Positions 12,101 to 23,700 of a stretch of DNA of 64,000 bases are shown one piece after another. The notes beneath the pieces are model-generated. The model did no database searches, was not told the DNA's origin, and saw nothing but the letters and a program-made list of their open reading frames with translations. Source of the stretch: Setophaga petechia (taxonomy: Eukaryota; Chordata; Aves; Passeriformes; Parulidae). Each line of letters begins with the position of its first letter. Within the stretch, counting starts at the first letter, position 1. The stretch covers positions 10,566,936-10,630,935 of the forward strand of contig JANCRA010000025.1 in assembly GCA_024362935.1 (NCBI GenBank). The letters run 5' to 3'. A program made the position numbers and the translations under genes.

Positions 12101-13838
12101 TAATGTTCTTTGCTGGTTATCTGTGTCCATTCCTCTGCTTTTCCTTCTCTTGTGAGCTGGATGTCATTCTGAGTGCATTGTCATTCTGACAAGGCATTTG
12201 GAGTCCTTGCTTACTGTGCCTCATCTAGGTCAGCATGTATTTGTTCTGTACATCTCATCACTGTCTCCTCTTCTCTCCAGTCCTCACATTTGCTGTCCTC
12301 ATAGCAGTGTGCTTGGCAGTGCCAATTCACTTTAAACACTCAGAGTTCTTCAGCAAGACTTTTAAAAGATGGGGAGTATTCCCATCCCAACCCAACAACA
12401 TCAACACATCTTTCAGTGTGACAATCCCAGGGGTTTCTTCCTGTGACTTCAACATTCTTTCCACAGTGTCAGCAGCTGCTCAGTGGTATCCACACTGTGA
12501 TTCTGTGGCAGGTTGCCACAACTTATCAGTGGCCACCTCTGCTCTGAGTCCTGTTCCTTAACTGGAGGTTCGTGAGGAACTGGTTCAGCTAATTAGTCAG
12601 AGCTGATGCAGTCCTTCCTTTCTCTGCTGTGCTACTGCTTATATTGATTTGATTTTTGGTCTGAACTGGTTCTGGATGATGGCTGGCTAAAAATTGCTTT
12701 TTGGCAGATGGTGGGGAGAGCTCAGTATCCTTCTACTGGTTCAGCTCCCTGCATTGTCCCTCCTGCACTGTGGCACGGGACGAGTGCTTGAGCCAGCGCA
12801 AAAGAGGGGTCGGAACCGACTGCTGGAAGTGGAGCTGGGGAGAAAGGAGATGGCTGCAGTCACATCTTGAGCAGATCCAGCAGGCTGCCAGTGGAGGGGG
12901 GAGAGCTGCTCCCCCTTCCAGCTCCCTGCTGCTTGCCTTATGTCAGCTTTGGAGTTTGCTGAAAAACTTCTTGAGTTGATTCAACTCGCTAACCCAGTCA
13001 AACCTTTCGCTGACGTAGGGATTTGGATCAGCTTGGGAGGGGGCCCCCTGACTGAGGGAGGGGGTAGAACGGTGTTGCTGGGGTTTGGGACTGAGAAAAA
13101 AGGATTTGGGGGAAATGAGTGTGTGCTAATTGTTTTAGCCAGGCTAAACTCCATGTCAGTGAAAGAGAATGAGCATGTTGAAGGCAACACTGCTCTTGCC
13201 TCATGGTACCCAGAGCTGTCCTGGATCACTGAAGGTAGAAAGGAGAAAGTGGGAATTTGTGGAAAAGGCCGCTGGAGTGGTTAAAGAAAAGCATGACAAA
13301 TTCTGACAGTTTAAAATTGCCACTGAAACACCAAAAAGATTAAGAATCCTTTTTAGCTGGTAAAGTGCTCATTTTATCTTCATTTGTCACTTTGCATCCT
13401 GTGGGCAGCAGCATTTGTATGCCTGTAATAGATGCCCATAAATCAGATGTACAAAGCAAGACTTGAGTGTCATAGCAACTTTCAGTAAGAGAGACAGGAG
13501 CTGCAGCCAAGAGAAATACATGGTGTAAGAACATGGAGTTTGGTGGTGGGAAGAAGGATGCTGGTAGAATTTTAGTTGTAAAAGTAAGGCAAAAAAGATA
13601 ATGTCTGGACTTTAATACTGCTCGTGGTAAACTTAGGAAAGGTCTTACCTGGACACTGGAGTTAAGAAACAGTTACATGCTCAGTGCCCACTACTGGCAG
13701 AAGTTTCTTACCATGTAAATTATTTTTGTTGTGGTTGAAATGTGTTGAACTTGAGCTTTTGTAATTTTTGTTTTAAGGAAACATTTTTTCTTGCTAGTGG
13801 ATACAAAAAAATAATCCCTTAGTTTATAACTAAGCATA

Positions 13839-13862
13839 ACTCTTACTCTTGTAAGTAAGAGT
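13839..13862. repeat. Short perfect hairpin
   Basis: Arms ACTCTTACT and AGTAAGAGT (9 bases each) flank a 6-base loop. It is small enough to be chance in AT-rich intron. Confidence 0.5.
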
Positions 13863-16842
13863 ACCCAAAGTATTGGATGCTTTAATTAGAAGATTAGCTG
13901 CATGTAGACCTCTCAAGTCACAGGGGACATAGTGATATTCATAAGTATTTCTGTTCTTGATTTCCAGGATAGGTGTCTCTATCTTTCAAGAATATGTGCT
14001 TCTCTTCAATGTATTGTAGTTTGTTGTAGTTACACTATATTTTGTTATTATGTCTATAGAAAGAGAAATACAAATGTGTAAAGAGTTCAGCATCTTAAAA
14101 TAAAATCTAAATTGTGTCTTTTTGCCCCATTATAACTTATCTGCTAAATAGTTGCCCAGCTTTGAAAGGAGATGCTCCTGGACTTCTTCTCAGGTTAGTA
14201 GCACAGGTCATAACTTCATTATTCAAGAAAGCCATCTCTCCATCTCCTCAGTGTCCTGTGCTTTTGGAGCTGGGACAGGGTGGGATCTTCTGGCACAATT
14301 TTGCTCTTGGCACTGCTGCCTGGGTGAAGTAAATGCAGAGATGATGCTCAGTCCTAATGCTGCCAACTTCAGTAACTGGGTTTTATAGCCCATTGAAGCC
14401 TTAGTGTGTTCTGGGAAGGGCTGGAGGCAGTGGGGAACAAACCTGGTTTTTATTATTTTGGTGATGCAGGCTTCATTCCTGAATGTCGCAACAAATTGGA
14501 AAGCTTACCACGCTCATGTGCCAGCCCCTTGGAATGTGCTACAAGTTGAGGCTTTGTATCAATCTGCATGAAGCTGCACATCCCAAGTGTGGCTGTGTTT
14601 CTCCGGAGCTGTCGTTCGGCTGGGCTGTCTGGTTGGTGCAGAGGTGTTTGTCTGCGGTCCCTGCTCACCAGTCTGAGCTCCAGCAGGGATGAGTAACCTC
14701 TGCCCATGGCTGTGGGAGGCTCAGCAGTGCTCCAGGCCTGGCTGCTCACCTGGTGTTCCATTCAGTGCGTGCTGTGTGCATGGCTGCTCCATGGTGCACA
14801 CAATAATGAAGTTTGTACTCACTGCTGTGTGGATTTACTTTTCTCCAAATGCTGGGCACGCTGTCTTACCAGAGAAAGCTGTGCCAGCTGGCTGCACACC
14901 CCTGTGTGCACTAGATGACACTGAGCTAGCCAGTCATCCAGTGTTAACTGGATTTTTCAGGTTACAGTTGTAGGCAGGCTTTTAAAAGCAAAGGTTTTTA
15001 TTGTATTACAAATTTTTACACCTTGCAGTTTATTGAATACTTTTTTTCTGGAACATGTGGTCTTCATAAGCAATCTGCCCTTCAAGAAAATGTACTGTAA
15101 TTAATTTTAAATCTTAAGGGGTAGGAAATTATGCAAGGAAGGGAAGGAGATATTAAGAATTTATTATTAATTTACTTTACTATAAAGATTCTCTATCTAA
15201 TTTTAAAAAGTCTACTCCTTCTCCATGGGAAGATAATCTCTAAACTTGCATGGCTTTTTCCCACAATAAAAAACTGTTTTCTGGAGAAGGGAATACAAAT
15301 ACAAATTTGGTATTATTAAAACCAATAAAGTTTCACCCCTCCCTTGTTCTAGCTAAAGTTCAGCATAAATCAAGTTATATTCAGTGGTTCTATATTTAGG
15401 ATGACAGTCTAAGCAATTCAGTTTTCTTAAAAACCAACAAAACTCCCACTACCCGAAAACATATATAGAACTCATTTAATTGCAGGTAGATGAAGGAATA
15501 TTCTTAGTTCTTTCAGCTTCTCCCAATTCACATGAGACAGGGTCTTTGAGAAATTGTTTTGTGATAAGATAATGAGGGGAGTAGTCCAATCTTGGAAAGC
15601 AGCTTTTGAGTTTACTGAAGTCTGTGAGTGTTTCCAGTTTCAGTGTGAGTTTGACATACAGGGAGCTGTTCCTCTTCTGGCTGTGTGGCCCTTGACATTC
15701 CTGAGCCATGCCTGTCCTTGGCTCTGTAAATTTTGACCTTTTGGTTAGGATAGCCATCCTGCTGCACATTTGAAGTGCCCACCTATGCTGAAGAATAAAT
15801 CTGCAAGATCCCTGTGAAATTTGTGTGGTGACAGGTAGAGGAGCATTTATAGATCTAAATGCCTCTGTAGAGCTCTGGTGCTACAGTTTCTGAGTCAATG
15901 CAGGGAAAGGCAGAAATGTTTTCTGGTAGTGGGTTTTAAAGGGTGTCATTGTCTGCCTTATACAAATGTAGTGTTTTTCTGAACCTTTTGTTGAAGTAGG
16001 AATGAGGCTAGAATTTTCATAATGCTATATATAGCTTGTGGTTAAGGACAATTAAGCAGGCATATTACATTTAAGAAGCTGTCTTTTTTCATGGTTACTG
16101 CTTTACATTAGTCATCTTAGGTGTTATGAAAAACATACAGACAAGGTAAGCAAATAAGGCATATAAAATGAAGGCTTTATGTTAGAGAACTAAGGAGAAA
16201 TGGTAGAGTTGAGTTTGAAAGAAATGTGTTGTCCATTCCTGTAGAATTATTTTTCTCCCTACCTCCTCATACTACCTGCAACACTCTAAACCAACATTTG
16301 CCTCATGCTGTGCAATGAATTTTGTATTTTTATGTACTAAATGTAAAATGTCTGAGATACATAATTTCAGGGAATATTGACACGCAGGTGGCTCTGATAG
16401 CTTGACATGAATTATGTTTCTATAGAGGTGGGGTGTATATTACTAAATTCTATCAAGAAAAGTAATCCTTGCTCAGGTGAGCCAATACTGAGTTCTTAGA
16501 AAACTGCTTTACTCTTGTCTTTCTGATCCTTCTCTTCAGAGCAGTGTCGTTTGGGCACTTCAAACCTCCATTTTCTTTGTTCTCTCCCTTCTTCTTTAAT
16601 GTTATTTTAATAATGCACAACCCAGAACAGCGAGCTGCCCATTACGAACACTTGTAACCAAGTTGAAAAGGTTCGAGCCGGTGCTTTTTAGTCAAACTTC
16701 AAAACGGCTCTCCGGTATTTCTTAATTTTGTAAAGATATCTTTAATCTGTAGCTCCTGATGACCCAACAGTGCAAGCTGTGATGGATACGAGTGATGCTA
16801 ACACCTGTCTGTGTGTGTGTCCCTGTGTCTGTCCCCGTGCAG

Positions 16843-17236
16843 CCGCCCCGCTGCTGCTGTACGCGAACCGCCGGGACCTGCGGCTGGTGGACGCCGCCCA
16901 CGGCAGGGAGAACGCCACGGTGATCGTGGGCGGCCTGGAGGACGCGGCCGCCGTGGACTTCGTGTTCCTCAAGGGCTTGATTTACTGGAGTGATGTCAGC
17001 GAGGAGGCCATCAAAAGGACAGAGTTCAACAGGTCCGGGAGCGTGCAGAACGTGGTGGTTTCGGGGCTTCTGTCGCCCGACGGGCTGGCCTGTGACTGGC
17101 TGGGGGAGAAGCTCTACTGGACAGATTCGGAAACAAATCGGATTGAGGTTTCTAACTTAGATGGATCATTGAGGAAAGTTTTGTTTTGGCAAGAATTGGA
17201 TCAACCCAGAGCGATTGCCTTAGATCCTGCAAGAGG
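16843..17236 (+). CDS. LRP6: LRP6 exon 2: start of the first YWTD beta-propeller
   Basis: 394 bases, coding for the end of codon 19 through residue 149 and two bases of codon 150. After the cleavage site comes [16 protein letters not shown], the LRP6 ectodomain start. The exon carries the first two YW[ST]D blade motifs, at about residues 66-69 (YWSD) and 110-113 (YWTD), and the [11 protein letters not shown] and [15 protein letters not shown] stretches typical of LRP5/6. N-glycosylation sequons are seen at Asn42 (NAT) and Asn81 (NRS). This propeller is the outer Wnt, sclerostin and DKK1 binding face of the receptor in known structures. Acceptor CAG at 16840-16842 and donor GTAAGT at 17237. 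The 5' two thirds is extremely CpG-rich while the 3' third is not. Confidence 0.97.
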
Positions 17237-17400
17237 GTAAGTCTTTTTTAAAATACTTACAAATACCAAAGTTTGTACTGTTTCTTGTTTCTTGTTGACG
17301 GAGTGACAAAACTATCCTTTATCTCCTCAAAAAGGAAAGAGGCCCAGAAGTTTCTCTCTTTGATTAGGTGAAAAAGCCACTTCATAGGCCTAGGGTGGGA

Positions 17401-17767
17401 TGGTGTTCACAGGGGTCCCAGGATGAGGGAAGAGACAAGAATGTTGACTCCACGTTTCAGAAGGCTTGATTTACTATTTTATTATATATATTATATTAAA
17501 ACTATACTAAAAGAATAGAAGAAAGGATTTCATCAGAAGGCTTGCTCAGAATAGAAAAGGAATGATAACAAAGGCTTGTGACTGACCGAGACAGTCTGAG
17601 ACAGCTGGACTGTGATTGGTCATTAATTAGAAACCACATGAGACCAATCACAGATCCACCTGTTGCATTCCACAGCAGCAGATAATCATTGTTTACATTT
17701 TGTTCCTGAGGCCTCTCAGCTTCTCATGAGAAAAAATCCTAAGGAAAGGATTTTTCAGAAAATATCA
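17401..17767 (-). mobile_element. Solo LTR of an endogenous retrovirus, antisense to LRP6
   Basis: Read on the minus strand, the segment starts TGATATTTTC and ends GAACACCA, giving the TG...CA ends of a retroviral LTR. In that orientation two CCAAT-type boxes come first (the inverted pair at 17610-17621 and 17642-17653), then an AT-rich TATA-like stretch and an AATAAA signal (TTTATT on the plus strand at 17478-17483), the order expected for U3-R-U5. The sequence resembles songbird ERV LTRs as I recall them; the subfamily is not assigned. No gag, pol or env is attached, so it is a solo LTR left by recombination. I could not identify a target-site duplication, so the ends may be off by a few bases. 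Confidence 0.75.
17610..17653. repeat. Perfect 12-bp inverted repeat with paired CCAAT boxes inside the LTR
   Basis: CTGTGATTGGTC at 17610-17621 is the exact reverse complement of GACCAATCACAG at 17642-17653, with a 20-base spacer. Each arm contains a CCAAT core, one in each direction, which is the NF-Y binding core. It lies in the U3-like part of the LTR and is likely its ancestral promoter module; present activity is unknown. Confidence 0.85.
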
Positions 17768-20700
17768 TAGCTACTCTAGGGGACTTCACCTCAAACTTAA
17801 GGATAGCCAGTTGGACAGAAGCCAAAATGTCCAGATTGGGCAATTTACTAGAAAAAGAAGTGAACAAAGAAACTAATCACCTTTGTAAGGTGTTTTACCA
17901 GGAGCAAAAACCTCTGCCACCTGGCTTGGGTTTTCTCTGTTTGTTATTTTGCCTTTTTATTAAACCTTTTTATTTTCAACACTGCAACAGAAGCCATCCT
18001 GCTGATTTTTATGCCTCCAAGGGTAGCTGAGCTATCTTGGGTGTCTTCTAGACCTCTGAGAGCTTGTGAGACCCGGCTCGAAGAGGCTGCTATTAACACT
18101 TGTTTGTTGAATGATTTCAAATGCTGTTGTTGAAGTTATCCTAAGCCATTTTGCATCATTTGTTTCTCTTTCTATTGGTGTGGTTTGCAGACTTGTGAAG
18201 TTCCATTCACATGGATTTGTGAGCAATCAGGAGTCATCAGACTTTAGAAAACAGTATTAGAAAATTCGTTTGGCTGTAGTGCAGAAGATTAGCAGAAATT
18301 GAGAAGTTCTAGCCTAAAATTTAATAAAATCTGCTTTCCTTAAAAAGCTGTGTCAGCTGCCTGTGAAAAGACAGACTTGTGCCTCTCTGAAGTGTCAGGA
18401 AATGAAATTTTTTGGAGCTTTGCTCATTGTTGATATTCATGCTTCATTGAAGCATCTGAAGAAATGGGAGAAGTCAACATACTGTATTAATAACAACTTG
18501 AGATGTGTTTTGAAGCTTAATCAGAAAATTTACAAGAGAAGCTCCTTTCCCCACCCTTGGGGGAACTCCTGTTTTAAAAATCCTGTGTTTTTGTCTCAGC
18601 TCCTTCTAGAACTGATGTTATATTCTCAGCTCCCATTTGAGTCCCTGGATGTGGCTCTTTTTGCTCTGTTTTTGGGACAAAGCAGCGTTTGCCAACAGTG
18701 GAAAATTCAGTGAAGTTTTGGTGATGTTACATGAGTGGCTGGCTTGAGGTTGCCCCAAAGGCAGTTATCTGTGACAAGGTGTTTGGGAGAGCCAAATTGG
18801 AATACTAATAGAATATCCTTGATGCTGTGTAACCTTTTGAAAATATTTTATATCTGTAGTATAGAACAAGTTTTTACTGTATATTTTTTTCCTTGAACAA
18901 GCAACTTAATCTGTTGTACTGCCATTTCACATATGTTTTTCAGCCAACTCTTTTTTTGGGGACAACAAATTAGTGCCTTGTTTCTTTGGAAAGATGAGGA
19001 TTGTGTTTCACTGCTTGCCATTTCTTTGCATTCTAATTTTTGTTTGGCTTTTTTTCTCCAAATGAAGAAAATCTCTGCAAAACACAGCTTCTTTCCTGAA
19101 CTTCATAGAAACACTATATCTTAAGTATTTTCTTCTACAGTTTGAATAGTTATGTGTCAATTTATAAACAGAAGATCTGTTTCTTTTCCTGTACCTGTAT
19201 TTCAAGCTTTGGAAATAACAAAAGTATGGATGTATGCTTTTTCCATATATTCCCAACTTGTAAATTGGAGGCAATGATAGTTTAGACTCTAAATGATAAT
19301 TTAGACTCTAAAACAGTTTAAGAGTGTAAGGAAAGTGTAAGTTCATGTCTTTTCTACCCACCATCCTGAAAGTGTGAGAAAAAGGAAGGAAGCACACATT
19401 TAAAGTGGCTTTGATTTCCTTGTAACCAGAGAGAATGAGATTCTTGTTGGTTGGGAGTAAAGCTCTGTTGTGGAGCCAGCTGCTCTGTTTTTTGAACAGT
19501 GTTTGTATTTTATGAACGTGCAGAGTAGAATGCTCAGCAATCCCAACTTGATGTTTGCACACTCCTTACTCTTTCTTAATACTTTACTCCAAGAGGAAAA
19601 TACAAGAAGAAAAATGAAATAGGTCAGAAGTAAAGCAAACCTGTAACTTTCTCCATACTGATGATCTGTCAAAGCAGTAGGAGTAAACACTCCTATAAAT
19701 ATGCTGAAATTTAAACCAAAACAAGCAAAAAACAGCAAACACGAAACCCCCTTCCCCAACTCAAACAAAACCCCTCTGACCAAAGCAAAAAAAATCCCTC
19801 CAACAACTGTAATTTAAGGACAAAATAGTTTTTCTTCCAGATATTTGAAGATCACTTTCTAAGTTGTTAAGTGAAGGGTATGTTTTAAGAAGGTAATACA
19901 GCAGTAAATCCACTTTCTGAATTACCATATTGCAGGTGCAAAAATTGCAGTTCTCACATGCAGTTTTATAGCAGAAAACCTTTCAGCTTTTAATAAATTT
20001 AGTTTCATTTCAGAATACTCTCCAAAGCTTGAAATATAGGTGGAAGGGTGACAGGAGCACAGAGATGTAAATTTAAAAAGAAAAATAATTCCCCAAACTG
20101 TTCATGCATGGATGCTTCTTTTACTAGTATTTACATTTTTTAAAATCCTGTAATTGTCTCTTGGTTTCAAGATGTTGCCTGGCAAATAGTGGTAGGAGTA
20201 AGCCATAAAAAATTCTAAGAGCAGTTAATAAAATATGAAACCTGGAAAAGCAAACCCCCTCACGTTTTCCTGCAGTCAAATCCACCTCCTGTTATGCTCA
20301 GATGATGTTTGTTTCAGATACAATTTTCTAATCTTGCAATTCATGAAAAGAAATAATTTAGCAGCAAAACTTACACTAAGGTCATCTTTACCAATTAGTT
20401 CAAAGTTAAATTGTGAAAAATAGTTCATCTAACATAGCATGCATCAAGTGTTTCATGAGAAAGCTGAAAGCTGGTATAAGTCCCAAACTATTAGTCTTTT
20501 CTGGGGTTGGATGTATATTTATTAAATGTATCTGTCTTGCTGAAAACATGAGAATGCCTACTTGGAAATGAAATGTTAACAGTATAAGCTAGCAGAGATA
20601 CACAGTGATGAATAATGCATTTTCTTGCAAGTGTCCCACATAGTGAAATTTAATAAAATTTCAGTGTTTCACCAGTGCTCTGGTCTTCCTCACAGCTGCT

Positions 20701-23700
20701 GCTGTAGGATACTCCAGGGTTGTGAAGGTCACTGCTTGGTGCTTTGGGGGAATGTCACTGGGCTCCTTCAGAGGCATTAAAGAATAAATGATTTGGGCAG
20801 CCTTTACTGCACTGCCAAAACCATCAGGTGATGGTGTGTGAGTTCTGTGTGTAACTGAGATACTGGAGTACAACTTGGACTTGGCTCCCATGTCTGTTAT
20901 CAGTAATAAGAAATGCAGTGGATTTACTAATGGAAAATATTTCTTATTTGGTAACTGAGGCACATCAGACAAGTCTGGGTTTGGTTTTTTTAACTTTCTG
21001 TGGGAAGGCATTAAAATCTGAAACATCTGTATTCTTCTCACTGGCCATCTCCTTTGTACACTCTGAGGTTGGAGCTTCTCATTGCTCATGTTCCTACACT
21101 ACAACTTCCTTGCTTTACTTGTCTTGGTACTCAGTGAAATACTCTGTGTGCAGCAGGAGAGAGAAGAGCCCAAGGTGAAGGTGAGGGGATTGGGGTGTTG
21201 GTTTAGCCTTCTGAAGGGAGCTGGCAGGTTCCAGGAAGGCTCCTTGGTCCTGTCCATCCTTTCTGGAGCTGTTTTCCTGACTGGTGTTATACACAAGACC
21301 CTTTTTAATAAGATCTGCAGCTGGGGATAACATTGACACTTTAGTGGTGGCTTTTCCAGGAGAAGACCAAGTGTTAGATCACCAGTTGCAGGACAGCACT
21401 GCATTTAAGAGCAGCTCACATGGAAGTTGAGCAAGTAGAAAACAGATTTTTCTGCTTCAGCACTCAAGATGAAAAAAAAAAAAGGCACATCCAGATTCCT
21501 GAGCAAGTAGCACTTTAAAATGCAGTATTGTATATTTGTACTGCTGTTTTCTTGTTGTCTTGGGGTTTTTTGTTGTTGAGGGGTTGGTATGTTTGTTTAT
21601 TTTTGCTTTTTAATTTGTGCAGCCCTTTTGTCCTTATTGTAAAGACTTCATTATCATAGTTTCAATTCCCCCAAAATTACCCTGTAGACAATCAACTTTC
21701 TTCATGAGGAGCACTATCAGAATGAGCTGGCTTTTCTCACTTTTATGTGTGTATTGTTCACCACAAAGGGAATTTTAAGTGTCTCCTCGAAGTGGTGACT
21801 AATTGCTTGCTTTTCAGTACATGTTTTAAATCAAGTGACTATATAGAGTCACCTTAATTGTTAAGGTCTTGTAAAACTTTTGGGTTGTAAAGGGTTTTGG
21901 TTAATGAATGGAATTAGAGTACAAAGAGCTACAACACTTTTTATGGCAGCTGAAGTTGATTTCTGGATGAAGTACTTTGAATGTTGGGGAAGATCTTCAG
22001 GTTTAATGGGTGCCCTTCCTCCAGCACACTTGCATTTTTTTTTCATGCAAAATTTTTGCAGGAAACACATACTTTTTTTATGGACCTACTTCTTTTGGTT
22101 TTATAAAAGTTGAAAACTGGTGTCTGAGCCTGTCAAGCACAAAAACAACTGTAGTACAGGGCTTACATCTTAGCATTGCAACAAAAGATTTGTGGGAAGT
22201 GGTAGTACTTCTGCTAAGTGGTAGATGTTATACAACAGAATAAGAAAAAGGAAGTGGACAGTTCTATTAACAGTTACAGTACCTTTGATTTGGGAAAAAA
22301 CATTTCAAAAAGGAAAAAACAATCAGGATTTCTCAGTAAATTCATTTGTACAGTATATTTTTGCTTTCAGGCAAGTTAACATTACATAAAATGGCAGTTT
22401 GGATGTAAATTGCCAAAATAATGCAAATAACTGAAGGCTTTGCTTCATACCTTCTCTTGCTTGATGCCACCTCTCCCTTGAGCAGCTGATTTGTGACTGG
22501 GAATCTTTCTGCTGCTCCTGTGCTGACAGTAAAGTTTCACAGGTGACAGATCAGTGCACTCAGCTGATTGTTTGCTGTACAGCCTGGCCTGTGGACCAAG
22601 GAGGTAATTGTGAGGTTTTGCAGGTGACATGTAGGCAGGTGATATGAAATCTGCAGACTCCTCTGATTATGGCACAGAGATTTATAAGGTGTATTTCATC
22701 TTTCTTCACCTAAGGAGGCTCTGTTGATCAAATGATGTTGATGGTTGCAAATACATCACTAAATTTGGGTAATAGCTGGGGTATTAAACAAACCACAAGG
22801 TACTTTTTCATTACTTCAAGATTGCAACAGTATTGCAGAGGTTGTTCTGATGAAACTGCACCAGGAGTGGCCTGCCTTGTCTCTTGGGGCTGCATGTAGC
22901 TCTGGGAAGATCTAAAATTCACTCATAGGTGGGTGATCCTTGCACTGCTGGTTCACCTTATTCTCCAGGCATGGCTTTTCAAAGCAGAGAAGTTTGCCTA
23001 GGCCAGGATTATAGTGCCAAGAGCCTGGCACAGCATCTGGAATGTTCTTGCCATCTCCTGCCCAGAACTGCTTCATTTCAGAATACCCTTCTCAAGTACA
23101 AGCTGTTTTCAGTTTGGCTCTTGGTCCTATGAAGGTCTTTGTGGCTACTGGGAACAGGAGCAGTCATTATTCATTTACTGTAATAGCCTTGAATTTTAAC
23201 TCTAGGGGCTTGTTTGTTTTTCTTTAGGGTTTTTTGCTTAGCTTTAATCTCACTGACAGGCAAAACTTTGCAAAGTTCTTTTGAGATTGGTCCTGTATGG
23301 TCCGTGCTAGTTTCTAGTCCTATGCTAGGGTATTTCCATGTTGGATTGATGAAGAAGTTGTAAAGGTGTCATTTTATTGCACAGCTCAAAATGTTAGTTT
23401 CTTCCTCATCACCTTTTTTCTCCTCATGTGAAGGAGGAGGTGAAGGAAGGTAACCAGAAACCCACATACTTAAAACAGTGAGGACTTGGAGAGGTGACCT
23501 CTCTTGTAAATCTTGCTGTGCTGGTTTTAGACGTTGCTGCCACTGTCTGCCTGTCCTCACCCTACTGCCAGAGGTTGCCAAGAACTCAGCTAATATATTT
23601 TCTTTATTTTGCACTTGTTTTACCTAGTTTTTTCTTTGTGGGAGGAGATGGGAGAGATTTGGCTTGCTAAAAATCAAACCAGAGTGCACAGAATTGATTA

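Larger units (their letters stand above)
2476..16842 (+). other. LRP6: LRP6 intron 1
   Basis: Begins with GTGAGC and ends with a pyrimidine/GT-rich tract and CAG at 16840-16842. The first ~630 bases belong to the CpG island; the rest is AT-rich. I see no exon, RNA gene or identifiable LINE or LTR in it. Recognised items are listed separately: a (TG)6 tract at 9121-9133, the 43-bp inverted repeat at 8755-8874 and a 9-bp hairpin at 13839-13862. Several open frames of 60-135 codons occur on both strands (for example 9476-9883 minus and 12235-12561 plus), but none resembles a known protein. Enhancers are likely in a first intron of this size but cannot be pinpointed here. Confidence 0.85.

Noticed and set aside
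16770..16842. In-frame extension of LRP6 exon 2 upstream to an ATG-like start
   Set aside because: The added residues (Cys/Val-rich from a TG repeat) are the acceptor tract. The CAG at 16840-16842 and the G|CC codon join to exon 1 show where the exon begins.
20661..21089. 142-codon minus-strand frame in intron 2, considered as a retropseudogene or nested gene
   Set aside because: I recognise no family, and several other unrelated frames of 125-143 codons exist in this AT-rich intron, so the length is not notable. A protein search could change this.
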